The position numbers and the translations under genes are program-made. 64,000 bases of DNA from Cristatella mucedo (taxonomy: Eukaryota; Bryozoa; Phylactolaemata; Cristatellidae). Shown in pieces: positions 54,386 to 64,000 of the stretch. The stretch's first letter is position 1. Every line of letters begins with the position of its first letter. The notes beneath the pieces were generated by a model. The model was not told where the DNA came from and did not search any database. It saw only the letters and a list, made by a program, of their open reading frames with translations. The stretch is taken from the NCBI GenBank assembly GCA_009760855.2, contig WPIO01000073.1:1015001-1079000 (forward strand), given 5' to 3'.

Positions 54386-54674
54386 ATGTTATGCCAATCC
54401 ATTATAGCTAAGTTAAAGTCCAAATTTTACAGAGAATTAATGGAATCATAGATCTGTTACCCAAAATTTTTAATTTCCACTATCGGTTGTCTTCTTAAGG
54501 GTAAATATCAATAGAATATTGAGAATATTGACCCGCCGATCATCACAAAGTTCTATAGGGAAAATTTCAAAAGCCAAACATTTTAGAAACGGGATCTAAA
54601 TTTTTGACGATTTAATACAAAAGGAAATCATTGAAAAGCAGATTACATAATAAATAAATAAATAAATCCTAGCT

Positions 54675-54837
54675 GATTAAACAGCCTCTTTTTGTATAGT
54701 GACAGAAGAGCCTTAACGGCTATCACCACCGCTTGCAGTGGCGATACAGGATCGCCCACCGCAGGAATCGAAACCACGACCTCGGGACCGAGGTCATGAA
54801 AAGCATCCGCCTTACCCAGTGTGCCATCACGGCTCAC
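54675..54837 (-). mobile_element. tRNA-derived SINE2 copy
   Basis: The left end has ACAGCCTCTTTTTGTATAG. Box B on the minus strand is GGTTTCGATTCC and box A region GCACACTGGGTAAGGCGG. It resembles the copies at 13450 and 61690. Confidence 0.8.
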
Positions 54838-54959
54838 CCATCTCTAACCCGGAAGTAAACCTGATGCAACATATCTACAAATAAAAATTTCCCGATCTCT
54901 GAATCATACACTTGCATCCCAACTTGCTGAATATTTATACGTCGAGGTACATGTTTGCA

Positions 54960-56010
54960 GCTTTTTGAGGTTCGTGAATGGGACTTTAAAACAGCTCCAT
55001 TTCCAGCATAGCTTTATGCATTACAAATTCCATAGCTCGGCCAATACTTGAAGGATCAATGTCGCTTGCGAAATTGCTGCAGTAGTTTATCTCCGATTTT
55101 GGTTGGCAAAGGCTTGCTATATTTCCTCCAAATTTCCCAGGCAAAAGAAATCGTTGGTCCTCTAGACCCGGTTTCAACACTGCTCCTTATAAAGTGCATC
55201 GACCTGTTGCGGTCCTCCGTAACAAATATTGCAAATATATCCCTTGTTACCAATAAAGTTTCCTCTTACCCTCTGAAAACAACAACGTTAGAAACACCTC
55301 ATTAGAAAGCCCACCCTAAATCGTAAGAATTTAAGCAACTTTCCTCCAGACTCATTGTTTCATTTTTATTCAAGACCATTGAACGAATGTTGGCCATTCA
55401 ACCAAAATATTAAATCAATTTATCAGATGCTGCTATCGAGTGCCAATAGGGAAATAGGTCTAACAAGTCTACAGCAGATTCATTGCTTTAGGTTTAAACT
55501 GACCTTCCGAACATAGCGCTTCAGAAGAGGACCCATCTGATGGTTCTCCACAATCCATTAGAAGCATTTGACACTGCTGACAACCAGAACCTTCTACAGC
55601 TCCACGCCGTATGCCTAGGCATTATTGACGTCGTGCTAAAATAGGTTAGGTCCTGCGTCACTGATATATGTCTGACAGTAGATGTAAATGGCCGTCCATT
55701 ATCCTGTGAACCCTTTAAGTATGGGCTATCTCAGTGTTTGGCCTTAGATCCCATTCTTTTTTTTCTCTATCTATGCTCTCCCGCTAGGAGATGTCATCGC
55801 GAAATACAATCTCGGCTTTCATTTCTACGTCGATTGCACTCAGCTTTATCTATCCACTACCGACCATTCCAAGTCGTCCTCCACATCCGACTCTATTATC
55901 TCCCGTGCAGCCCTCATTGATGACGTATGCACTTCAAAGGCCACTAATATTCTAAAGCCTAACTACGATAAGACCAACCCCAGTAGTTGTGGACAATGCT
56001 AGTGTACTAG
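54960..56010 (+). mobile_element. heavily decayed LINE A-type copy
   Basis: Scattered RT pieces on + include KCIDLLRSSVTNIANISL, PLEAFDTADNQNLLQL, VNGRPLSCEPFKYGLSQC and FHFYVD-like. They follow the order of the family A RT but with many stops and frame changes. Confidence 0.7.
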
Positions 56011-57575
56011 TCAGGTTATAGAGCTAATCACTCCACCGAGTCAGTATGCTTCGGGTGTATAACGAGCTTCTTAGGAATGCACACCTAAGTAAAGTATCTC
56101 TGTTTTTTGCTCGATCTTTCGACAGCTTTTGATACTATCGATCGCCAAGTCCTTCTCATGCGTTTCTCATCTCTCGTGGGCATCCCTGGCGCAGTGCTAC
56201 AATGGTTCAGATCCTATCTCAGTAGGAGACCTCAGAGCATTAATGTGAACGGAGAAAGATTATCCGAGGAATCACTGAAGTACGGTGTACCTCACTGAAG
56301 TACGGTGTACCTCAGGGCTCTGCGATTGGCGCGGTTCTTTTCATGGTTTATGCTCTCTGTGGTTTGTGTTTCTATGTATGCATGACTCGATCACAGACAC
56401 TGGGCTCGCCGGCACACTGCCAGTGCAGGCAGACCGGTAGTGCCCTAAACCACCCCAGGGTCAAACAGCTGTTGGCTGTGGCCCAGGGACAGGCCGGTGG
56501 TCAGCTGCGGTCTGACGGCTGTGGTTTATCCACATGCCGGCTTTGTCTTCCCCCAACTCACGGGATGAGTTGTGGTTGGGAGGGAGTGGGGGCGAGGAGG
56601 GAACGCCAACCTGGGAGAGGGGAGTCGAGTGAGAGAAGGGAGCCGAAGGGAGCCGTGCGCCCTTCGGCTCCGTGCGTCGTAATTAACTGTTGGTGTTGGG
56701 CATCGGCTGGCTCTCTGCAGTGCGAATCAAACCACACTCTCCCTCTTGCCGATGTGATTGTCAGGCACAACCTAGGCTTTCACTTCTATGCAGATGACAT
56801 CCAGTTGTACCTTTGCTTTGATCCCTCCTGGCCCTCCAGCACGTCGAATTCTCTCAATTCCCCTGATGACATCCGAACATGGATGTCAGCAAACTGTCTT
56901 AAATTGAATGGCGACAAAACCAACTTACTTTATGCTATGAGAAAACCAAGTGTAATTCAGACATTGGAGAACCTGAAGCTCAAAATTGGTTCTTTCAGCA
57001 TATCTCATGTTGATACCGGCCTGCGAAATCAGGCGCTTACAGTTGGTGCGAAACCCTGCAGCTAGGCTTGTCTGCCTTGAGAGTGGCAGTTGCCACAACA
57101 TGCTACTTCTCGCCGACCTGCCCTGGCTCCCAGTCATGCAGTGCATTGACTTCAAAGTTCTTTTTCACTCACTTTAAAGTCCCTTTGTTCTTTGGCTCCA
57201 GCCAGCTATTAGATCTACTCTCCAACCTTGCTAGGCATCAAACCGGCTACTTTTTTTTATTCAAATCGTTTAGCTACACCTCGTACGAGCCTCAAATCCT
57301 TTGGAGACCGTATCTTTAGTTCTATGCTTCAAAAGTGTGGAACTCACTCCCGACTGACGTAACGACATCCCCTGACTTGACGACATTTAAAAAAAAGCTA
57401 AAAACGTATCTGTCGACGATCTATAAACGACCCTGCCCATGTCCCCTTAACCTTGTTATTCTTTTTGACATTGAGCATATTACCACTAAGCATTCGATTA
57501 TGCTTCCTTTACAGCATTTGCAAATTGCAGAGAAAGAGATTAAGCTCTCCGAGGGCAGTAAACAATGTGTTATTA
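56010..57575 (+). mobile_element. LINE A-type copy carrying an insertion
   Basis: RT fragments in order: [38 protein letters not shown], then a 379-bp insertion, then FHFYADDIQLYLCF, WMSANCLKLNGDKTNLL and the C-terminal part. It ends with AAGCTCTCCGAGGGCAG and (TTATT)n. A duplicated stretch ACTGAAGTACGGTGTACCTC at 56274-56312 also breaks the frame. Confidence 0.85.
56358..56736. mobile_element. 379-bp inverted-repeat insertion (MITE or solo LTR)
   Basis: It begins TGTGGTTTG and ends CAAACCACA, a perfect 9-bp terminal inverted repeat, and is flanked by CTCTC on both sides (56353-56357 and 56737-56741). Removing it and one CTCTC restores the LINE frame (VYALPLADV), so the boundaries are firm. 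It contains further TGTGGTT/AACCAC motifs inside and a 12-bp perfect hairpin, GGAGCCGAAGGG with its complement, at 56639-56671. No coding capacity. Confidence 0.88.
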
Positions 57576-57719
57576 TTATTGGTGTCATTCTAAAGTTGAA
57601 CGAAGTCACCCTCAAGATGTGTTTATCTTGCTTAACTCTCCTGACGTATGCTTTTAAACTGGGCGTGCTGTTCCAGAACGGCTGATCTTTGGCTGAGCTC
57701 ACTGCCTCCATTGTCCAGT

Positions 57720-57870
57720 TGCCTTATTCTATCAGCTAATGAACATCATCAATATCAGAGCCTTCTTAGATAAGAGTAAGACAGCCAGCTAGTTCATGCG
57801 TTTGTGACATCGCGTCTAGATTACTGCAACTTGCTGCATTCAGGACTCTCTGTCGATACGCCTGATTGAC
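57720..57870 (+). mobile_element. short LINE A-type RT fragment
   Basis: It reads NIRAFLDKSKTAS then a stop, followed by a frame-shifted match to family A AFVTSRLDFCNSLL. Confidence 0.6.
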
Positions 57871-59359
57871 TGTAGCCCGACACGAGCTTATAAAGGAGTA
57901 CCGCACGGTCGAAGCTACTGACAGCCTATACCGTTAGTTATTTTGGGTTATTCTATCAATTGTTAGTTAGAGCTATCGGTGCGTCTGAAGGCTGGTAGAA
58001 AAAATTTATTGGCACTTTTAGGTTGCCGAAACGTTGCCTTTACCTACTGTTGACGTGTTACTCTAGCATCGAAATCGCCACGGTTGTAACACAAGATGCC
58101 CAGCTCTAGCTTTCTTTTTTTTGTAGGCTGGTTTTGCTTTCTCCTTGGGGTGCTTCAAGAGCGCCAGTGGATCTCAAGCGGCCTCAGTCCCAGATGTATC
58201 TACTTCCGACACATCAGCTTTTGCCAAGGATACGAAATACGGCGCTATTTAGGCAGCACCTTCGTGCCTTCACACGCGTTAAATCACCTAAGCTGATGCC
58301 AAACCATTGTGACGTTGACTTTTAAAGGGTCAGAGAGCGCTGCCAGAGTAGTAAAGTTTGTCCAAGGATGGAATAAGATCGAGGCTGCAGCAGAAAGGCC
58401 CCCTGTCGTCCCGAAGTGCGTCCTCCAGGCAGCAGCGACAGTAAATGCTCGCGACTACAGAAAAGGACGCTACAGCTCGAAAATTGCATACAAGACACTT
58501 GTACGCCCTATAGGACAAAGTGGTTCCGTTGTCCACCGCTGATGTCAAGCGTCTGGCCTGGCTCAGAGGCGGACGGCTCGAGCATCGGCTGACGGAGCGT
58601 TCGCGAATACTTCTGCTGCCTGCCTGCACGCCATTGCCTTTCTAATCATGACGGGCCATGTTCGTGCCCTTACAACGTTGCATAACATGACCTTGCTGCG
58701 AAGGGCGAGGGCGAGTCATGCAGTTTAAGAACGTTCGTGCGTGTGCGTTGGCTCTGGTTTGGTTCTCCACCACGAAAGCGGTTTTTTGTGACAGACCTCG
58801 CTCGTGTCCGACTAGAGGGGGTGAGTCGACTTTAAACAGAAACGCAAAAAATGAACTCACCGAATCTTGAAAGACTTCGCGCTTTGCCTTTCGTCGTGCG
58901 TAGTTACAATTCAGATATATCCGAATCGAGAAATTCGTACGCCTGTTCCATGAAAGTACGGTATATTGGGTTATTGCTTAGTTTATTTATATCGTCTGAT
59001 CTGCCTGGTACCGACTTTAGCTCCTTAACGTTAACCGATCAATAGTTTAGAGACGTGTTCAAATACTGAAAAGAAGGCGTCGGTCCTCAGAAGCCAACTA
59101 ATTTGATGCATAGCGTCGCTTTAGAGTTTTATATTGCTCGTTTCATTTCCACTGCATTTCCATTCGGTTGCATGTGGTCCTGAAGAACAGAGCGGGCACA
59201 GAGAATTCCTCAAATGAGAAACTACTTATCCTCCGTATGCAACACTAGAATGTAAGCAAGTACCCACGAAAGAGCTTTAGCTAGGAATTCCATTTTATTT
59301 GGACACCCACTTCTAGACCAAAGGACAAAAGACCAAAGGACATAGCTGATACATATGCC

Positions 59360-59455
59360 GGCCATCCTAGCTGCTGCACCAGTTTCAGCCTCCTCGTACC
59401 CTTGGGTCCTCTAATGACAATACATTAGCTGTTCCACTCATCCACTTACAGGAAT
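59360..59455 (+). mobile_element. LINE family B scrap
   Basis: CTGCTGCACCAGTTTCAGCC and GACAATACATTAGCTGTTCC match the family B RT C-terminal region (compare 32285-32350). The rest is missing. Confidence 0.65.
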
Positions 59456-60839
59456 GTTCCTTTAATTCGCCATTCCGAAAGAACGCTGAACGCAGCGGGC
59501 GAAATGACCTGAATACAGTCCCTATCCCCGGATATAAGTCCATTTCCCAAGCTCAGAGAAGTGTGCTCTACAACGACGGAGGGCTATAAGCTTCCAACGT
59601 CAGTCACGACGTCCTCAAACTCTCGCACGTCTCAAAGCCTAGATCGAAACTCAGCTCAACAGCTAAGCCTCACCTCGTGGAGTACAACTCGCTGCCAATT
59701 ACACGGCTACGACCCTAATCCAGCCTTGGCCGCAGATTATCGCATAACCGGTTCTTAGCCGTTGTCATCCAGGAACCGCTAGTAATGGACATCAGTCATA
59801 ATCTGGCTGATTTAGCACGCGGCCGTATCAGGGCTGAGTAGGCCAGCAATGCCCAGGGCTGCGGTTGCCATGCGGGTATAGTTCACCTACGGCTGGCTGG
59901 CTTCCCTGTGGGGCTGCATCGGGGTTGTGAGACAATTGCCCACCCACATGGAGAGATTTTACCGTGCGCAAACGGCCTCCCTTTTCAGAGTGAGCATAGC
60001 AGCGTTGGTATGGGAACGGCTACTGCTGAGCCAGCTGTCGCTCGGTGCACTCGATCTGTAATGCCGCACTGAGCTACTACGCCGCACTGAGCTAGTTCAC
60101 ACCGTGTAGAAGTTATTAGGGTAAGTCGATTCAACTTTCGGCTGCTTCGACTCACTATATTTATTGATCGCTTCTTCTAGGCGTAAGCTAGCTCTGCTTT
60201 GTCGAGATCGCAAGAGGATTCTAGCCGCTATGGCATGTATTTAAATTTTGCCGAGCGCCGCGTAGACGGCCATGCCTGCGGACTTATAACGGCGAAGCAG
60301 TGGGTCACGGGGGCGGCACCGGTGGCCCACGTGGGTCTGGAGCGGGCTAGGTCATTCGGTGCTTGCCATTCTGGTTCGGTCACTCTTGCCGGCACACTGC
60401 TGGTCATGGCTTCGCCCAGCCCAAAGCTTGGTGAGTCGCCTGGGCTTCCGCGAGCCTCAAAGGCTGCCGAGGTTGAATTTTTGCCCCTATCAGTCGCAAA
60501 GGCTGCCGCCGTTGTCACTGCCGCCGCAGCCTTCTGCGATGACGCGCGGCTCGGTTCACCGCTGCAGCCCGCCACGTGCGCTCCTCGCCGGCGCTTTGTG
60601 CGTCGCTGGCTGCTAATGGCGGGGACGGGTGCTGCGTGGCCATCCTTGGCGGCCCCGAAGTGCTGTACAAGCTATCCGAGCCAGCTTGTCTTGAAGCTGC
60701 GACAGCAATAGCGACAGTAGCCGCGAGGCGCCCGTGCTCCAGCGGTCCGGCTCGTATTCGCCAGAGCTCGATCATTCGGCATCGACGCGTCCTCGCAGCT
60801 TCGGGAAGCACGCCGCCGCTTTTGAGCTTCAGTCTTGAT

Positions 60840-61183
60840 GCCGGCCATAATTTGCTCCCCTTCCTCCCTCCTAGTTCTCTTCCTCCTCTTCCGCTCTCTC
60901 CCTCTCTCGTTCTCACTCGCCGTTTGACTGACTGTCTCTCATGTATGTGTATCCAGCCGTGTCTGCACCTCTCCCATCTGTCTCTCTCTCTCTCCTGTCT
61001 ATCCCATCGCCCCTCACTTTTTTCTCTCACTCCTCTCTCGCCTATGTTCTTTCTACCTCCGCTTTCTCTTTCTTACGAACTCTCCCTTCCTTTCGCTCTC
61101 CCACCCGACTCCCCCTTATTTCCTCTACCTCTCTCCCTCTACGTCTCCTTATCCCTCTCTCTCTCTCCTTCACTCCCTGTCCT

Positions 61184-61221
<38 letters not shown>

Positions 61222-61335
61222 CTCTCTCATTCACTCCCTTTTTTTGTCTTTGTGTCTCCCTCCCTCTCACCATCCCCATCCTTTCATTCATTCATCCATT
61301 CATTCTCTCTCTCTCTCTTTCTCCCTCCATTTCTG
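60840..61335. repeat. CT-rich low-complexity tract
   Basis: About 500 bp of pyrimidine-rich sequence with a pure (TC)n run at about 61187-61218. The long Ser/Leu/Pro frames over it are repeat artefacts. Confidence 0.95.
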
Positions 61336-61439
61336 TCTCCATCTCTTGGTGCTGGGCACATTGCTAATCTCAGGCGATAGAACCTGGCATATGTGCTACT
61401 AGTTGCTTGTGACAGTCGAATCTCAACACCCTAAGATTT

Positions 61440-61920
61440 CGCTCACACACGTGTAAGCATCTCATCACATAGATCAGAAGACTTGCAAGGAGAAAGTTGC
61501 AGATGTCTAGATGAGATGTGACAGTGCATAGACTACTTTGGCTGTGGTACCCTTATCTAAGCATGCACCCGTTTAAGTAATATCAATGGAGCTGAACGTG
61601 GGCAGACATGGCTTTGGACCTGATATAGTCACTAACAGAAGGCCGATTTGAACACGACACTTAGATTTTTTGCAGAGGCTATATGACGCTATACTAGCTG
61701 GTTTAACAGCCTCATTTACAAAGTGGTAGAAGAGCCTAAACGGCTATTACCACCAATTGCAGTCAGCAATAAGGAATTACCTACGGCAGGATTCGAACTC
61801 ATGACCTCGGTCTTGAAGAGATATGCTGGCAGAGCCAATTTTGAGTGATGAGTTTTCCAATTTCTGAGACACTAGATATGCCCAAAATTTTCATTGCATT
61901 TTTTAAAATGCAGACTAGCC
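61440..61920 (-). mobile_element. decayed LINE family A fragment interrupted by SINE2
   Basis: The complement of the family A RT region (compare 10690-10950) runs to about 61690, is interrupted by SINE2, and resumes at 61820 with ATATGCTGGCAGAGCCAATT, matching the family A copy at 10890. Confidence 0.75.
61690..61819 (-). mobile_element. SINE2 nested in a LINE A fragment
   Basis: It carries TTTAACAGCCTCATTTACAA and, on the other strand, box B GAGTTCGAATCC. LINE sequence lies directly on both sides. Confidence 0.78.
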
Positions 61921-62146
61921 AAAGGACGTCGGCCATGAGTCTGGGAGCAGTAAAATGTTGCTTCGAGCAGGGAGTGATCTCGCAACCTCTGTCCACTGCT
62001 CTGCCCACTGAGCTAGCGATTTTTTCCGTTCCTCTTCTCTCTCAAAACCGATTGCGATTAGGTTGTTCTTGTTGTCACTAGATAGGTCTTTTAAGTTTTT
62101 GTGCCTTCCTCATTTTTTCAAACTGAGTTCATGTGCCTTACATCAG

Positions 62147-62295
62147 TCGGCAGTCCCTGGTGACAAGAGACCTCGAGATGCTGTTGCTGCTCTGAAGCCC
62201 CCCACAGCTAATATGGCATCGTTGGTTCATACAGCTATGCCTGGTTCTGCTATGAGCACAGTGCTCAGAGCAGGCTGTTCAACATGGACACCAGG
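62147..62295 (+). other. possible coding exon of unknown gene
   Basis: An open 149-nt segment between CCTTACATCAG and CAGG/GTATGT, reading AVPGDKRPRDAVAALKPPTA and ASLVHTAMPGSAMSTVLRAG. Both splice signals are good. No family is recognised, and its end phase does not fit a join to the ATIC segment at 63294. Confidence 0.3.
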
Positions 62296-62462
62296 GTATG
62301 TTTATATTTACATTAAATAACCATGCCTTAGATATCTTTTTAGCTTTGGGCTTAGGACTTTTAGTTTAGTATTTAGGGGTTGTATCTTTTGGGGTTTACG
62401 GTTTACTGGTTAGGTTTCGTATTTTTGGGGGTTTATTTTTTTGAGTTTTTTGCTATGGAAAT

Positions 62463-62625
62463 AAAATATAATTCATTTGTATAACATCTTAAGAGAACTT
62501 GATCTCTATTCAGATGCTTCACATATGCCACGGGACTCGAGCCCACGACTTTGGCCATCAAATTCATTCACCGTGACCTCGTTCTGGGTAAGGGCCTTAA
62601 CCACTAGGCCAAACCAGCTCGGCAT
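62463..62625 (-). mobile_element. tRNA-derived SINE1 copy
   Basis: The left end ATTCATTTGTATAACATC is the shared tail reversed. Box B on the minus strand is GGGCTCGAGTCCC and box A-like TGGCCTAGTGGTTAAGG lies at the right. Confidence 0.8.
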
Positions 62626-63262
62626 TTCGAGTTCAGTTCTTAGGGTTAAGGCTTTAGAATTTAGGTATTAGAAACTCCAAATGGAAAAGATAACTTAAAA
62701 CGTGAACAGCCTGCTATGGGCACTGACCACAGTAGAGCCTGACATGACTGTATGAACAAACGACACCGTATTTACTGCCTCCCCAAGTTGGAAAGTGCAC
62801 TCATGAGAGGGGCACGATGGCCACTATGATTGGCTAGTGTGGATAAGTTAAGGTTCAGCTCTCTCATTGGTTCAGACCCTGGGATCGATCATGCCTCATG
62901 TATTGAGAGTGGCGTATTTTGCACAGTAATCAAACTGATAGGATTCATTGGTATGTAGTACTTTAGCTTCGTTTGACACTGGTCGTAGTATTGCTATCAC
63001 CGGGGTTCTATGTCTCACCGTCTAAGGCCCAGCTGGTTGTCATTTTCGTGCCCTGTGTATAATCAATGCGAGACATTTTTTTGCCAGTTTGCATTGTATG
63101 GAACGGTTTGCATTATGATTTGTCCGCACGACAATCTTTCGATTGTGTTTACAGTTTACAAGCAGTGATCATGCTCGTTTGCAGGCAAGGGAGTAGGAAC
63201 TGGTGATGGGCAGTGTGACCGTGCTGTTTGGGTGTTCAAGGATTAACTTGTTAGTTGCGTAC
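62626..63262. other. unassigned segment upstream of ATIC
   Basis: This should contain the ATIC 5' UTR and promoter. No TATA box or other specific element was identified with confidence. Confidence 0.4.
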
Positions 63263-63420
63263 ATGCCACTGAGTACATCATCCGTCCTTGCAGCCCTGCT
63301 GAGCGTATCGGACAAGACACACCTCGTTCCACTTGCAACCAAGCTAGTTGAATATGGATATGGCCTGGTGGCATCTGGGGGCACAGCGCAACTACTGAGG
63401 GAGTCCGCACTGCCAGTGAG
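63263..63420 (+). CDS. ATIC: ATIC exon 1
   Basis: Start of the bifunctional AICAR transformylase/IMP cyclohydrolase, which performs the last two steps of purine synthesis in the cytosol. The ATG gives [19 protein letters not shown], lining up with human MAPGQLALFSVSDKT, and the exon continues [17 protein letters not shown] (the MGS-like fold). The donor is GTG AG/GTAAGC, phase 2. An alternative reading would treat CTTGCAG at 63293 as an acceptor, with an upstream first exon; the length and spacing of the N-terminus favour the ATG chosen. Confidence 0.88.
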
Positions 63421-63531
63421 GTAAGCCGCATTTTGCCCACGATGCGCAGCTGTGCGTGTAAAGACACGTCTGCAAGCGGGCCTACTGCTGTGGCGACGTC
63501 ATTGTTTTATCTTGCTCCGTTTGTTTGTCAG

Positions 63532-63675
63532 GGATGTATCTGACCTCACTGGCCACCCGGAGATGCTTGGCGGTCGGGTGAAGACCCTGCATCCTGCCGT
63601 CTTTGCTGGCATCCTTTCCCGTCTCTTGCCGCAAGATCTCGCGGATATGAAAGAAAGGGGCTACGATCTAATACA
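63532..63675 (+). CDS. ATIC: ATIC exon 2
   Basis: The acceptor is GTTTGTCAG and the donor is CA/GTGAGT. It encodes [20 protein letters not shown] and [24 protein letters not shown] is the IMP cyclohydrolase signature and contains the family's catalytic Lys. The phase joins exon 1 exactly (Arg codon AG|G). Confidence 0.93.
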
Positions 63676-63766
63676 GTGAGTGCTTGGCGGAGTCGTTACG
63701 GTTGATCAAATAACTGGACAGTGCAGCGTTGGGACAGGACACTGAGGGCTATTTCGTGCTTTGCAG

Positions 63767-63934
63767 GGTCGTAGTCTGCAACCTGTACCCATTTGTCAAA
63801 ACGGTCAGCAGCGCCGGCGTCCAGCTGTGTGACGCAGTGGAGAACATCGACATAGGAGGCGTATCCTTGCTTCGAGCTGCAGCCAAGAGCCACGACCGCG
63901 TGGCTGTACTCTGCGACCCAAGGGATTACGAAAG
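63767..63934 (+). CDS. ATIC: ATIC exon 3
   Basis: The acceptor is GCTTTGCAG and the donor is AG/GTAGCA. It encodes [17 protein letters not shown], then [19 protein letters not shown], matching human [17 protein letters not shown] and IDIGGVTLLRAAAKNHARV. The NLYPF Tyr is an active-site residue of the family. The gene continues beyond the window, including the whole transformylase domain. Confidence 0.94.
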
Positions 63935-64000
63935 GTAGCAACCATTACATGTATCCATGCGTTGGTGGCATATTTGCTGTCACTGCTTCAGGCTTCGGCT

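Larger units (their letters stand above)
57880..61435. other. unassigned segment with GC-rich part and CT tract
   Basis: No gene is recognised. A LINE B scrap lies at 59360-59455. The part at 60200-60830 is GC-rich with overlapping open frames but no domain, and could be an unrecognised exon or promoter. A (CT)n-rich tract follows at 60840-61335. Confidence 0.45.

Noticed and set aside
60576-61402. A 263-codon frame rich in Ser, Leu and Pro
   Set aside because: Most of it is the CT-rich tract; the GC-rich part before it has no recognised domain.
62340-62460. Telomere-like TTAGGG-rich interstitial sequence
   Set aside because: The motif is irregular (TTAGTTTAG, TTTAGGGGTT and similar) with no tandem period; it is simply T/G-rich DNA.

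Overview
This window reads as nuclear DNA of an animal, probably an invertebrate; I cannot place the lineage. The reasons are spliced genes with GT-AG introns from about 0.1 to 8.7 kb, proteins that align residue for residue with conserved animal proteins, very long dinucleotide microsatellites, and many copies of L2/CR1-type LINEs, tRNA-derived SINEs, a Tigger-like DNA transposon and a solo LTR. No bacterial operon, CRISPR array or complete virus was seen. Comparisons with human proteins are from memory of the families, not from a search.

Genes. (1) The 3' half of mitochondrial FAD glycerol-3-phosphate dehydrogenase (GPD2) lies on + as six exons from 5174 to 18207; earlier exons must lie to the left of the window. 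(2) One GC-rich exon of a leucine-rich-repeat protein lies on - at 22657-23337. (3) A complete intronless UBL5 (Hub1) gene lies on + at 38303-38524. (4) A mannose-6-phosphate-receptor-like membrane protein lies on + as six phase-consistent exons from 43394 to 52889; its last exon was not found. (5) ATIC (purine biosynthesis) starts on + at 63263 and runs out of the window. These are unrelated housekeeping, metabolic and trafficking genes with no evident joint function.

Layout. 1-18.2 kb: GPD2, with introns full of transposons (Tigger remnant at 1.46-2.98 kb, LINE pieces, a near-full-length antisense LINE at 10.0-13.2 kb). 18.2-22.5 kb: 3' UTR with a GT microsatellite, then sequence of unknown content. 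22.6-24.1 kb: LRR exon, GA and CA microsatellites. 24-28 kb: mostly unassigned, with a 32-bp minisatellite and a few weak exon candidates. 28.0-32.86 kb: a LINE of family B interrupted by a LINE of family A. 33-38 kb: unassigned, with a 48-bp direct repeat around a GC-rich minisatellite and a 434-bp solo LTR. 38.3 kb: UBL5. 39.7-42 kb: LINE fragments. 43.4-52.9 kb: the receptor-like gene. 53.9-57.9 kb: decayed LINEs, one holding a 379-bp inverted-repeat insertion. 58-63 kb: unassigned sequence with a CT-rich tract and SINE/LINE pieces. 63.3 kb onward: ATIC.

Two LINE families recur. Family A ends in a motif like CTGAGGGCGCTTTATC followed by (ATT)n; family B ends in (ACATT)n. Two tRNA-derived SINE families are also present, and the tail of SINE1 resembles the family A LINE tail. 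I did not find a convincing undescribed biological system. The most checkable oddities are the in-frame 120-nt GPD2 intron, the 379-bp insertion with a 5-bp target duplication, the hairpin beside a GPD2 splice site, the 48-bp direct repeat, and the receptor-like protein that seems to lack the sugar-binding arginine.
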